64,000 nt of DNA from Cephalothrix simula (lineage: Eukaryota > Nemertea > Palaeonemertea > Archinemertea > Cephalotrichidae), in assembly GCA_035591015.1 (NCBI GenBank), contig JAXIUW010184736.1, forward strand, positions 85,043-149,042, given 5' to 3'. Each line of letters opens with the position of its first letter. Position 1 is the stretch's first letter. The position numbers and the translations under genes are program-made. Positions 17,252-25,129 of this stretch are shown here, in pieces. A model generated the notes under the pieces. It did not search any database. It saw nothing but the letters and a program-made list of their open reading frames with translations, and was not told where the DNA came from.

Positions 17252-18534
17252 TCTCTGAATACCGATTGAATGGCCGAACAGGTTTGATCTATATCGGCAT
17301 CAGAATGCGCCGTAGATATAAACCACGCCTCATAGGCCGATGGCGCAATGTAAATGCCCTCTGCCAATAATCTGCGGAAAAACTTGACGAAAGATTGCGT
17401 ATCAGTAGCCAAAGCATCAGCATAATTGCGCACAGGCTTGCCTGTAAAGAACACACCGCCCATCGCACCAAAACTGTTAGTTTGCACAGGAATACCCTGC
17501 TGCGAGGCTCCGTGCTTAATTTCATCTAAAATTAAATTCAGATTGCGATTAAGGTCTACAATAACATCATCACGCTCAATTATCTCAAGAGTAGTCAAGC
17601 CACTCTGCATGGCCAAGGCGCATCCAGCATAGGTTCCCGCTTGATAGACCTCGCCCAGCGGTGCCAAGTGATTCATAATGTGCTTGGCTCCACCAAAAGC
17701 TCCCACCGGCAAGCCTCCGCCGATTATCTTCCCCAACATGCATAAATCAGGCAGCACCTCAAACAATGATTGCGCTCCACCCCAGGCCACTCTAAAGCCC
17801 GTCATTACCTCATCAAAGATCAATAAAATACCTTCTCGATCGCATAATGCCCGCAGATTAGTCAAAAAACTTAGTTCTGGTGCTACCAAGCCCATGTTGC
17901 CGGCTATCGGCTCAACGATGATTGCCGCTACCTCGCCATAATGCTCTTCGCAGAGTTGGCGTACTGAATCAAAGTTATTGAATTGAGCCAGCAAAGTGTC
18001 TTGCGCTGTTGCCGAGGTTACTCCCTTTGAATCTGGCATACTCAAAGTAGTTGCCCCCGAACCAGCCTTAATCAATAAAGAATCAACGCTGCCATGATAG
18101 CAACCCTCAAACTTAATCACCTTATCACGGCCGGTATAACCCCGAGCTAGGCGCAATACTCCTAATGCGGCCTCTGTGCCCGAATTAACGAATCTAATAA
18201 GATCTATTGATGAAACGGCTTGCTTGATTTTTTCAGCCAGCTGAACTTCTTTGTAAAAGGGCGCACCATAGATACTGCCACGCTGTAATTGCTCTTGAAC
18301 AGAGGCAACAACTTCTGGATGGGCATGCCCCAAAATCAGTGGTCCCCATGCTCCCACATAATCTATAAAGCTATTCCCATCTACATCCCAAATGCGTGAA
18401 CCCTGCCCACGCTCAATGAACAAGGGTGATGGCATATTGACCGAACGAAAGGCTCTGACTGGGCTATTGACCCCTCCAACCAAAGAATTTAGAGCTTCTT
18501 TGGTAAATAAATTATTGCTGCGCTCAAAATCCAT
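17245..18534 (-). CDS. hemL: Glutamate-1-semialdehyde 2,1-aminomutase
   Basis: HemL converts glutamate-1-semialdehyde to 5-aminolevulinate in the C5 heme pathway and uses PLP. From the ATG at 18534 (MDFERSNNLFTKEAL) the protein has 429 residues, the usual length. The longer frame starts with TTG and adds a Cys-rich stretch foreign to the family. Landmarks are GGVNSPVRAF, WDVDGNSFIDYVGAWGP, FVNSGTEAALGVLRLAR, LIFDEVMTGFR and the PLP Lys in LCMLGKIIGGGLPVGAFGG. It is the first gene of the hemL-atpZIBE-DUF350 run, an uncommon neighbour for Fo genes. Confidence 0.95.
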   Translation of the reverse strand: MDFERSNNLFTKEALNSLVGGVNSPVRAFRSVNMPSPLFIERGQGSRIWDVDGNSFIDYVGAWGPLILGHAHPEVVASVQEQLQRGSIYGAPFYKEVQLAEKIKQAVSSIDLIRFVNSGTEAALGVLRLARGYTGRDKVIKFEGCYHGSVDSLLIKAGSGATTLSMPDSKGVTSATAQDTLLAQFNNFDSVRQLCEEHYGEVAAIIVEPIAGNMGLVAPELSFLTNLRALCDREGILLIFDEVMTGFRVAWGGAQSLFEVLPDLCMLGKIIGGGLPVGAFGGAKHIMNHLAPLGEVYQAGTYAGCALAMQSGLTTLEIIERDDVIVDLNRNLNLILDEIKHGASQQGIPVQTNSFGAMGGVFFTGKPVRNYADALATDTQSFVKFFRRLLAEGIYIAPSAYEAWFISTAHSDADIDQTCSAIQSVFREW

Positions 18535-18683
18535 TTCAATAACTAAGGCTGTACTGCATATACTGCAATTTAACTCAAAGCTGCGCTTCTCTACCAAGCG
18601 CGCTCCATCATGCCCTAGCTAGCTGGCACATCAAAGTGATGGGCTCTAGGGGTGATGGACTACAGTAAGAGGCTACTGGCTAA

Positions 18684-20222
18684 CTAAAAAGAGTATATCA
18701 CTCTTAGTACGCCCTGCATCAGAAACTTGCTATTGTCTTTTCCTAAGGGCTGATTAAAGTCTGAGGTGGCAAAGCCGGGCATCGTGTACATAAAGTTGCC
18801 CTCAAGCTCTATTGATAATGGCGGATACGGCCTGTAATACAGAATATTATCAAGCTCTATGCCAATGCCCGTTTGCTCTTCTTGAAACTTATCATAGACC
18901 GGCTCCACATAATTAAGCCAGTACAAACCAACCTGATAGGCCAGTTCTTTCTTAACCGGCTCTTCATAAAAAAAGAAGGTTCCCACCATTTGCGTATTAG
19001 ACACAGACCTTCCCAAACCCAAGCCTGAGTTTTCAGCACTGGCTATACCGTTAAAATAGAGCCGTGTTCCGGCATAGCTACCCGGAGTAATCTCATTATA
19101 GCCAGTAAAGCGTTCTGGTAATGAGAAGCCATCTTTGTACTGATTTTTATCGCCGGTGGCCAGCATGTAATGCAGGCCAATGTACCATGCTGGCGTTCTG
19201 TAAATAAACTGCGCCTCTACCGCATGCCCCATCATTCTGATTTTGCGTTCAGAGAATGTGTCTGTGCCTAACGTAACTACATCGCTGTCTTTGAAGCGCT
19301 TCACCTTCTTATGCCCCACAGCTAAGGTGTAGTCTAGGTGCAGAAAGAAACCACTTTGGGCATATTGAATTTTAGTGCCAAAATATATGGTGTTGTCAGC
19401 GTCATAGAAGACCGTTTTGCCAGCGGTGTCAAGCATTTGCAGAGGGCTATCTGCTGACGGATTAGTTGGGTCGGGGTTAGCGGTTGAATAAAAGGCTGGG
19501 CCGTAGTTTTTACCCATGGGTACGTTGACCTCATTATACCCAGTCAAAAAGGCTCCTAACGACAATGACTCTTGGTTAAAGCCTTGGTTGAGGTTGTACC
19601 AAAATGGATAATAGGCCTCTACAAAGTATGTCCAGCTAAGTTCTTCGGTGCCCAGCCGCACCACACCAAAGGGAACGCACCATGTTCCAATGGTACAGCT
19701 AAACCTTAGCGCAGCACCGCCACCCGTAAATACCTTGCCCTGATCATCGCCAATAGAAAACTGCAAAATACCTAAATCAACCGTTGAATTAGGCGTAAAA
19801 CTATAGCTGATAAATGCCTCATCAACGTTAATGCCTATCTTTCTTGACGCAAGTTGGTCACGGTAAGTCTCTAAGGCACTTAATGAGCGATAATTACCGA
19901 TAACATAAGGGTATGATGCCGTTTGTATAGCTAGCTCAAAGCGAATGGGGTCTAGGGTTGCCGTGGCCAAGCGCAATTCTGCAAAAAGACCGTAATTGAT
20001 CTGCTCTTGCTGCTTAGTCAAGCCCCGGTGGCGGCCTATCCAAAAGCCTCCCAAGGCATAGCCTGATGCCTCTAATGCATTGACTAAGTTGATTTCTTGC
20101 TCAACTATCTCGTAGTCATTCTCTTGCAACGGCTCAAAACTTACAATCTGAGCCTTAGCTACAGATGCCCAAGTTACCATTATTATGGCAAATACAATAC
20201 AAAACAGGCGATTAGATAGCAT
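18684..20222 (-). CDS. Outer-membrane beta-barrel protein (porin-like)
   Basis: The protein has 512 residues with a signal peptide ending SVAKA, so mature Gln25 is likely. The mature part alternates aromatic and small residues in short strands typical of barrels, such as WYIGLHYMLATG, QYAQSGFFLHLDYTLAVG and FLMQGVLRVIYSF. It ends in Phe, the C-terminal signal for BAM-dependent insertion. It resembles alginate-export-like or uncharacterised porin families, but no specific family motif is certain. It stands alone between hemL and a repeat tract. The substrate is unknown. Confidence 0.7.
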   Translation of the reverse strand: MLSNRLFCIVFAIIMVTWASVAKAQIVSFEPLQENDYEIVEQEINLVNALEASGYALGGFWIGRHRGLTKQQEQINYGLFAELRLATATLDPIRFELAIQTASYPYVIGNYRSLSALETYRDQLASRKIGINVDEAFISYSFTPNSTVDLGILQFSIGDDQGKVFTGGGAALRFSCTIGTWCVPFGVVRLGTEELSWTYFVEAYYPFWYNLNQGFNQESLSLGAFLTGYNEVNVPMGKNYGPAFYSTANPDPTNPSADSPLQMLDTAGKTVFYDADNTIYFGTKIQYAQSGFFLHLDYTLAVGHKKVKRFKDSDVVTLGTDTFSERKIRMMGHAVEAQFIYRTPAWYIGLHYMLATGDKNQYKDGFSLPERFTGYNEITPGSYAGTRLYFNGIASAENSGLGLGRSVSNTQMVGTFFFYEEPVKKELAYQVGLYWLNYVEPVYDKFQEEQTGIGIELDNILYYRPYPPLSIELEGNFMYTMPGFATSDFNQPLGKDNSKFLMQGVLRVIYSF

Positions 20223-20275
20223 TACTTTAATTGTTCCCCCTAGGGAGACTAGAATAAATTAACCACTGCCACTAT

Positions 20276-20368
20276 ATACTATATAGGCGATACTATATAA
20301 GTGATACTACATAAGCGATACTTCATAAGTGCCACTATCACACTGTATAACGTATAACTGTATAAGCG
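20276..20368. repeat. 14-bp tandem repeats between the barrel gene and hpf
   Basis: Four nearly identical units lie exactly end to end at 20276, 20290, 20304 and 20318: ATACTATATAGGCG, ATACTATATAAGTG, ATACTACATAAGCG and ATACTTCATAAGTG. Decayed units continue to 20368. Several contain TATACT/TATAAG boxes that could act as fortuitous -10 elements. The tract reaches to the hpf stop codon. Confidence 0.85.
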
Positions 20369-20716
20369 TCAGCCGGCAACAACCTCCTTATGCTCTGCCC
20401 CTGCCGATGAACGAGCACGACTGATCTTATCACTATAGCGCGATACTTCGCTAATGATAGCATCAAAACTCTTATCAATGGCAGAACGTAAATCTCCAGC
20501 ACTTTTTTTAGAGAAAAAATTCTCCGTAAAGGCCTTCAAATGCAAATTACATTCGTAGGAATTATCTTTAGGATTATGTAATAAACGCATACTTAAATGC
20601 GAAGAGTCAAGCTGATCTCGCTTTATTCTAGAGCTCACCTTATTGATTTTATTATCAATAACGCCCTGGAGACTCTTTGAAACAACTATACTATTTTTAT
20701 GGATTTCGTAACGCAT
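20369..20716 (-). CDS. hpf: Ribosome hibernation factor, HPF/RaiA family
   Basis: The protein has 115 residues, the size of short HPF/YfiA proteins. The beta-alpha-beta-beta-beta-alpha fold is recognisable: MRYEIHKNSIVVSKSLQGVI, then HNPKDNSYECNLHLKAFTEN, then the long helix DLRSAIDKSFDAIISEV followed by a basic KISRAR end. HPF binds the 30S decoding centre and stabilises inactive ribosomes in stationary phase. A GGAG-like ribosome binding site lies just upstream (complement of 20720-20730). It follows leuB after 44 bases on the same strand and is usually found near rpoN; that context is absent here. Confidence 0.82.
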   Translation of the reverse strand: MRYEIHKNSIVVSKSLQGVIDNKINKVSSRIKRDQLDSSHLSMRLLHNPKDNSYECNLHLKAFTENFFSKKSAGDLRSAIDKSFDAIISEVSRYSDKISRARSSAGAEHKEVVAG

Positions 20717-20760
20717 ATGCTACTCCTTCTAAACAGATGTTGATCCCACACTAACCTGCT

Positions 20761-21834
20761 TTAGGCGTTAAGAGCTTTGACTATTAGGCTTCCCATTCTT
20801 CTACAGCCAACACGCTCTTTGCCCGTAGCCATTATATCAGAGGTACGATAGTTTTCCAAAACATGACTAAGTGCTTTATACAAACGTTGCTCAGCTTGAG
20901 GTGCATTGAGGCTATGGCTGAACAGCATTCCCACCGATAGTATGGCCGCAATAGGATTGCAAACATCCTTCCCAGCAATATCTGGCGCAGAGCCATGAAC
21001 CGGCTCATACAAGGCATGCTTTACGCCAAGACTAGCCGAGGGCAGCATTCCGATAGAGCCAACCAACATCGCTGCTTCATCACTAAGAATGTCGCCAAAT
21101 AAGTTAGTGGTTACTATGGTGTCAAAGCGCCTTGGTTCACGAACCAGCTCCATAGCGCAAGCATCAACATAGAGGTGCTCTAGCTTGACTTGTGGATAGT
21201 CAGCACTTAAGCGCTGTGCAGTTTTGCGCCATAGCATAGACACTTCTAATACATTAGATTTATCGGCTGATGTTAGTAGTTTACGGCGTTGTGTTGCGGC
21301 CTCAAAGCCCTTACGCAGAATGCGCTCTATTTCATCCAGCGTATAGTGCATGGTATTGCGCACGGCAGGCTGTCCATTATAGCTATATTCACCGCGCGGC
21401 TCTCCATAGTAAATGCCGCTAGTTAGCTCACGCACGACCATAATATCAACGCCACGTACAACGTCTTTACGCAGGCTAGAGGCATCAAGCAGCGCATCAA
21501 AGGCCATGGCTGGTCGCAAATTAGCAAATAATCCCAACTCTTGACGAATGGTCAACAGGGCTCGCTCAGGACTGTCTTTTGCCCCTAAGCCGCTCCATTG
21601 CGGACCGCCCACTGCCCCAAAAATAATCGCATCAACGGCCTTGGCCAGTTCTAGGGTTTGCGGTGGCAAGAATTGTCCGCATTGCTCATAGGCCACGCCG
21701 CCCATGCTCGCCGAGCAAAATTCTAGCTTAACCCCTTCTTGAGCAGCCAACACCACAGCTACTGCTTGAGCTTGCTCGGTAACTTCTGGTCCCACGCCAT
21801 CACCGCCAATCACTAATATCCGTTTGCTTACCAT
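20761..21834 (-). CDS. leuB: 3-isopropylmalate dehydrogenase
   Basis: LeuB oxidises and decarboxylates 3-isopropylmalate to 2-ketoisocaproate with NAD+ in leucine synthesis. It has 357 residues. Family features are the N-terminal VIGGDGVGPEV, GAVGGPQWSG, RPAMAF plus LRKDVVRGVDIMVVRELTSGIYYGEPRG split over the substrate region, the metal-binding Asp cluster in TNLFGDILSDEAAM, and the NAD-binding LYEPVHGSAPDIAGKDVCNPIA. The latter is the IPMDH version rather than isocitrate dehydrogenase. leuA, leuC and leuD are not in the window. Confidence 0.96.
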   Translation of the reverse strand: MVSKRILVIGGDGVGPEVTEQAQAVAVVLAAQEGVKLEFCSASMGGVAYEQCGQFLPPQTLELAKAVDAIIFGAVGGPQWSGLGAKDSPERALLTIRQELGLFANLRPAMAFDALLDASSLRKDVVRGVDIMVVRELTSGIYYGEPRGEYSYNGQPAVRNTMHYTLDEIERILRKGFEAATQRRKLLTSADKSNVLEVSMLWRKTAQRLSADYPQVKLEHLYVDACAMELVREPRRFDTIVTTNLFGDILSDEAAMLVGSIGMLPSASLGVKHALYEPVHGSAPDIAGKDVCNPIAAILSVGMLFSHSLNAPQAEQRLYKALSHVLENYRTSDIMATGKERVGCRRMGSLIVKALNA

Positions 21835-21929
21835 AGTTCTTTGCTGTTCAAATGCTTACTGAATTATTATTAAATAATTAATTGCTGATTATAGCTTGCT
21901 CGGTTGAATAATCTATTCTTGATTAAACC

Positions 21930-22610
21930 TTAGCGGGCATAGCCAAAATTGCGTAGAAAATCGGTTTTAGAAGAAAAAGAGAAAAATGGATTGGTCTGCT
22001 TTTCTTGACCAATGGTGGTTTCTAGCTGATGTTCAGCGTAATTATGCCCCGGAAATACTCGGGTTGCTTCATCTAATCGCATTAACTTATCAGTTATGCT
22101 CTCATAGAGCTGCTCGGGGTTACCGCCGGGCAAGTCAGTCCGCCCGCAAGAACCAATAAATAAAGTATCGCCAGATATCAATCGGTTGCCCACCTTAAAG
22201 CACTGCGAGCCCGGAGTATGACCCGGTGTGTGGATAAACTCAATCTCAACATCACCCACAGTTAGTCGGCTATGAGCATCGGTCAGTACTAAATCGCTGC
22301 GTGATACATGTAAAAACTCGGCTTCTGCCTTATGAACATGAATGGGAGCTCCCTGTAATTCTAAAAAATCCTCTACGCCGCTTATTCTAAAACCGCCCAG
22401 CACTCCACCTACATGATCAGGGTGGGTATGGCTAACTAACAAGGCGGTTATCTGCATATCATCGGCATTGGCTATGTTGCACACTTTGGGAATATCCCAT
22501 GCCATATCTATGGCCACGGCTTGCCGAGTTTTAAGGCATCCAATCAGGTAGACAAAGTTTTGCATTACTCCAACTTCAATTTGTCTGATGTAGATGTCTT
22601 CAGTGTTCAT
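21930..22610 (-). CDS. Metallo-beta-lactamase-fold hydrolase (glyoxalase II-like)
   Basis: The protein has 226 residues. The di-metal motif HTHPDH is in LLVSHTHPDHVGG at about 58-70; the later metal ligands are His in HTPGHTPGSQC, Asp in LISGDTLFIGSCGRTDLPGG, and His in VFPGHNYAEH near the end. Among MBL proteins the GSCGRTDLPGG segment points to the persulfide dioxygenase/glyoxalase II-like branch (ETHE1 or YcbL type). The protein starts MNTEDIYIRQIEVGVMQNFVYLIG. It may act on glutathione- or sulfur-linked thioesters; which one is not determinable here. Confidence 0.85.
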   Translation of the reverse strand: MNTEDIYIRQIEVGVMQNFVYLIGCLKTRQAVAIDMAWDIPKVCNIANADDMQITALLVSHTHPDHVGGVLGGFRISGVEDFLELQGAPIHVHKAEAEFLHVSRSDLVLTDAHSRLTVGDVEIEFIHTPGHTPGSQCFKVGNRLISGDTLFIGSCGRTDLPGGNPEQLYESITDKLMRLDEATRVFPGHNYAEHQLETTIGQEKQTNPFFSFSSKTDFLRNFGYAR

Positions 22611-22716
22611 TATCTTATATAGTCTTAATATATTTATTCGCTACGTTTATGCTAGAATACACGATTGCGACTATTGCACGCCATGCCAAATGATTATTGC
22701 GTAGCTACATTATAAT

Positions 22717-22850
22717 GTTTTTAAGTGCTTCTAAGTGCCTTTATAGTAACTTTATACGGTAGCTTTTACGGCATTTTTTTAACAGTTTTTGGTAGTTTTT
22801 ACAGCAACTGCTAAAGTCTATAGTAACCGCATAGCGCATTTGTATTACTT
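22717..22850. repeat. Degenerate 11-13-bp repeats in the divergent promoter region
   Basis: The 297-base gap between the divergently transcribed MBL and HIT genes contains serial variants of TTTAAGTGCTTC, TTATAGTAACTT, TTATACGGTAGC, TTTACGGCATTT and TTTTACAGCAAC, spaced 11-13 bases. No perfect copies remain. No ORF occurs. Promoters for both genes must lie within or beside this tract. Confidence 0.5.
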
Positions 22851-22907
22851 ATATTGCTGAAGCTATACAATTTTTTTGATAATTAAAACGCCAACGCCAC
22901 CAATACC

Positions 22908-23300
22908 ATGAGTTCTATTTTCACCAAGATAATAAACGGCGAAATGCAATCGCACAAGGTATATGAAGACGACCACAGCCTAGTCATTTTAGATGCCTAC
23001 CCTAAAAGCACCGGGCATACGCTAATTATTCCGAAGCATGAAGTTGTTTTGTTTGATGAGCTGTCTCTGCCTGAAGCCCAGCAGTTGCTAGCGGTTGTCT
23101 ATAAGGTAACTCAGGCCGTTAAGCAAAGCCTTAGCCCTCACTATAATATAGTGCTTAATAATGGACCCACGGCCGGGCAGGTGGTGCCTCATGTGCATTT
23201 TCATGTTATACCACGCTATTCACCCGGCGAGAACATAGAGCCTAAGGATGAATCATCTGCGGAAATTGCTCAAAAAATCGCCGATTCTATGCTAACTTAA
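22908..23300 (+). CDS. HIT-family nucleotide hydrolase/transferase
   Basis: The protein has 130 residues, a complete histidine triad protein. The triad HVHFHVIPRY is near residues 96-105 and is preceded by NNGPTAGQVVPH. The N-terminus SIFTKIINGEMQSHKVYEDD is typical of the Hint/HinT branch, which hydrolyses adenosine phosphoramidates and aminoacyl-adenylates. It stands alone with its own promoter region. The length and QxVxHxHxH motif make the family certain, while the physiological substrate is open. Confidence 0.92.
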   Translation: MSSIFTKIINGEMQSHKVYEDDHSLVILDAYPKSTGHTLIIPKHEVVLFDELSLPEAQQLLAVVYKVTQAVKQSLSPHYNIVLNNGPTAGQVVPHVHFHVIPRYSPGENIEPKDESSAEIAQKIADSMLT

Positions 23301-23556
23301 CCCGATAATTTATTGTCTTTATCTATTTAAACCGTTTTGGGCTACGTTCGGAAAAGACTAAGCAGCGCATCTGGTTTTGGCATTTACTGCATAGCACCTT
23401 AGTTTTTTAATCTAAAATAATTTCAATTTTTAGAAAATAATTTTTACATCTGTTGCGACATCAACTTGAAAAAGATAAATCATAATCAAGCCAAACTAGT
23501 ATTAGGTTGAAGACAAACTAACTTAAAAATAGATTAACTTAAAAATAAACTGGACT

Positions 23557-24801
23557 GTGAAATCAAAACTTACTAAAGAAACACGCCTTATTCATGACCG
23601 TGGCACAACGTGTTTTGCCGAAGGCACCATACCGCCAATAAGTTATTCTACGGCCTTTCCAACCCACAAAGCCGCTGATTTAGAGGCCATAATCTGTAGA
23701 GAGCGTGATGGCTACTCATACTCACGTTTTAGAAACCCCACCATCCGTGCCTACGAAAACCGCCTTACTGACCTTTGCGATGTTAAAGATACAATAGTTG
23801 CCTCATCGGGCATGGCAGCAATTAGCCTAACTTTGCTAAGCCTATTACGCAGTGGTGATCATATTTTGGTGAGCCGTGATTTATTCTCTTGCACCTACAT
23901 TTTAGTTAAAGAAATTTTGGGCAATCTTGGGGTTACTGCCGATTATTTTTCTACCAATGACACCGCAGAGCTAGCACAACTGCTAAAGCCCAATACTAAA
24001 GCTGTATTTGTGGAGGCCATTAGTAATCCGTGCTTGGTTATTCCGCCCTTTGATGAGTATCATGAATTACTTAAAGCAAGGCGCATTCCGCTTATTGTTG
24101 ATGCTACGTTTTTGTCGCCCTACCTATTTGACCGACACAAAATACCAGCTGACATTGCCATTTTTTCATCATCAAAGTTTATTGCTGGCCCCGCCAGCAT
24201 TATCGGCGGCATAATTATGGACTGCCAGCATTATGACTGGCGCAATGGGCTGTTTCCAGATATAGCCGAGATGGATGAAGCCGAACATGGCACCGGCTTT
24301 ATAGTCAAGACCGGGCGGCGATTAATGGGCAATATGGGCATGACGCCCTCACCAATGGATTGCTTTTTACAAATGCTGGGGCTTGAGTCTTTAGGAGTGC
24401 GCATGACTCATATGTCAAACAGTGCCCTTGTGCTGGCCAAGCTGCTAGAGCAGCATCCACGTGTGCAGGGTGTGAGCTATCCTAATCTTAAATCTAGCCC
24501 TTATTATCAGAGGCTACATCAATATGTTGGCGAGTTGGGCAGCTCTATTATTTCGTTCTGCCTCAAAGATAAGGCTGAAGCCTTTGCCTTTATTGATGGA
24601 TTAAAATTGCTAACCGGTGCCCTTAATATTGGCGATAGTCGCTCATTAGCCTGCCACATAGCTTCAACCGCCTATGTTGTTCTTCCACCTGAAGAGAGAA
24701 GTTTTCTTGGTGTTTCAGATGGCCTGATCCGTCTTTCAGTCGGGCTAGAAAATGTTGACGATCTTGCTGAAGACATAGCCCAGTCTTTGGATAAGCTCTA
24801 A
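23557..24801 (+). CDS. Cys/Met-metabolism PLP-dependent enzyme
   Basis: The protein has 414 residues and belongs to the cystathionine gamma-synthase / beta-lyase / methionine gamma-lyase / O-acylhomoserine sulfhydrylase family. Family features are YSRFRNPTIRAYENRLTDL, SSGMAAISLTLLSLLRSGDH, VEAISNPCL, the PLP Asp in LIVDATFLSP, and the PLP Lys in IFSSSKFIAGPASIIGG. The usual segment after the Lys is YINGHSDVVGG; here it is FIAGPASIIGG, close to the MetY-type version found at 46230. Reaction specificity is therefore uncertain. Start is GTG at 23557, preceded by two 16-bp direct repeats (AGATTAACTTAAAAAT-like). No strong ribosome binding site is visible. Confidence 0.85.
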   Translation: MKSKLTKETRLIHDRGTTCFAEGTIPPISYSTAFPTHKAADLEAIICRERDGYSYSRFRNPTIRAYENRLTDLCDVKDTIVASSGMAAISLTLLSLLRSGDHILVSRDLFSCTYILVKEILGNLGVTADYFSTNDTAELAQLLKPNTKAVFVEAISNPCLVIPPFDEYHELLKARRIPLIVDATFLSPYLFDRHKIPADIAIFSSSKFIAGPASIIGGIIMDCQHYDWRNGLFPDIAEMDEAEHGTGFIVKTGRRLMGNMGMTPSPMDCFLQMLGLESLGVRMTHMSNSALVLAKLLEQHPRVQGVSYPNLKSSPYYQRLHQYVGELGSSIISFCLKDKAEAFAFIDGLKLLTGALNIGDSRSLACHIASTAYVVLPPEERSFLGVSDGLIRLSVGLENVDDLAEDIAQSLDKL

Positions 24802-24855
24802 TCAATCTCATCACGCAACAGCAACAGCAACGATTACCAAAAAAATATGTAAGGT

Positions 24856-24911
24856 TTGACACCCACAATCTGAGGTGTTAGTCTTACAACAATCGTGGGG
24901 AAAACCCCACG
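24856..24911 (+). other. Two adjacent hairpins after the PLP enzyme gene
   Basis: GACACC at 24858-24863 pairs with GGTGTT at 24874-24879. Fifteen bases later, CGTGGGG at 24894-24900 and CCCCACG at 24905-24911 form a perfect 7-bp stem with an AAAA loop. An A-rich then T-rich stretch follows, but without a clean T-run. They could be the terminator of the upstream gene or part of the leader of the peptide transporter operon. I do not recognise a known riboswitch. Confidence 0.45.
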
Positions 24912-24960
24912 GGCTGCTTGGCTAAAAAATAATTTTATTTATCTGCGGTTTAATTTGGGT

Positions 24961-24978
24961 TAATGACCTAGGTCATTA
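24961..24978. promoter_or_regulatory. Perfect 18-bp palindrome, candidate operator of the peptide transporter
   Basis: TAATGACCTAGGTCATTA is its own reverse complement over all 18 bases. It lies about 150 bases upstream of the binding-protein gene in a 328-base gap that otherwise contains only the two hairpins. A dimeric repressor or activator site is the simplest reading; the regulator is not in this window. Confidence 0.5.
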
Positions 24979-25129
24979 GCTGTTGCCCAGAGGTCTATGT
25001 ATTAGAATCTCTATGTATTAAATACAATGCAGCAAATAAAATTATAGCTCTTGAATTAGAGCCAGCCTTTTATATGCGGTCAATTTTTGGATGGCAATTA
25101 TTGGTCAATCTATATAACTAAAACAAAAC

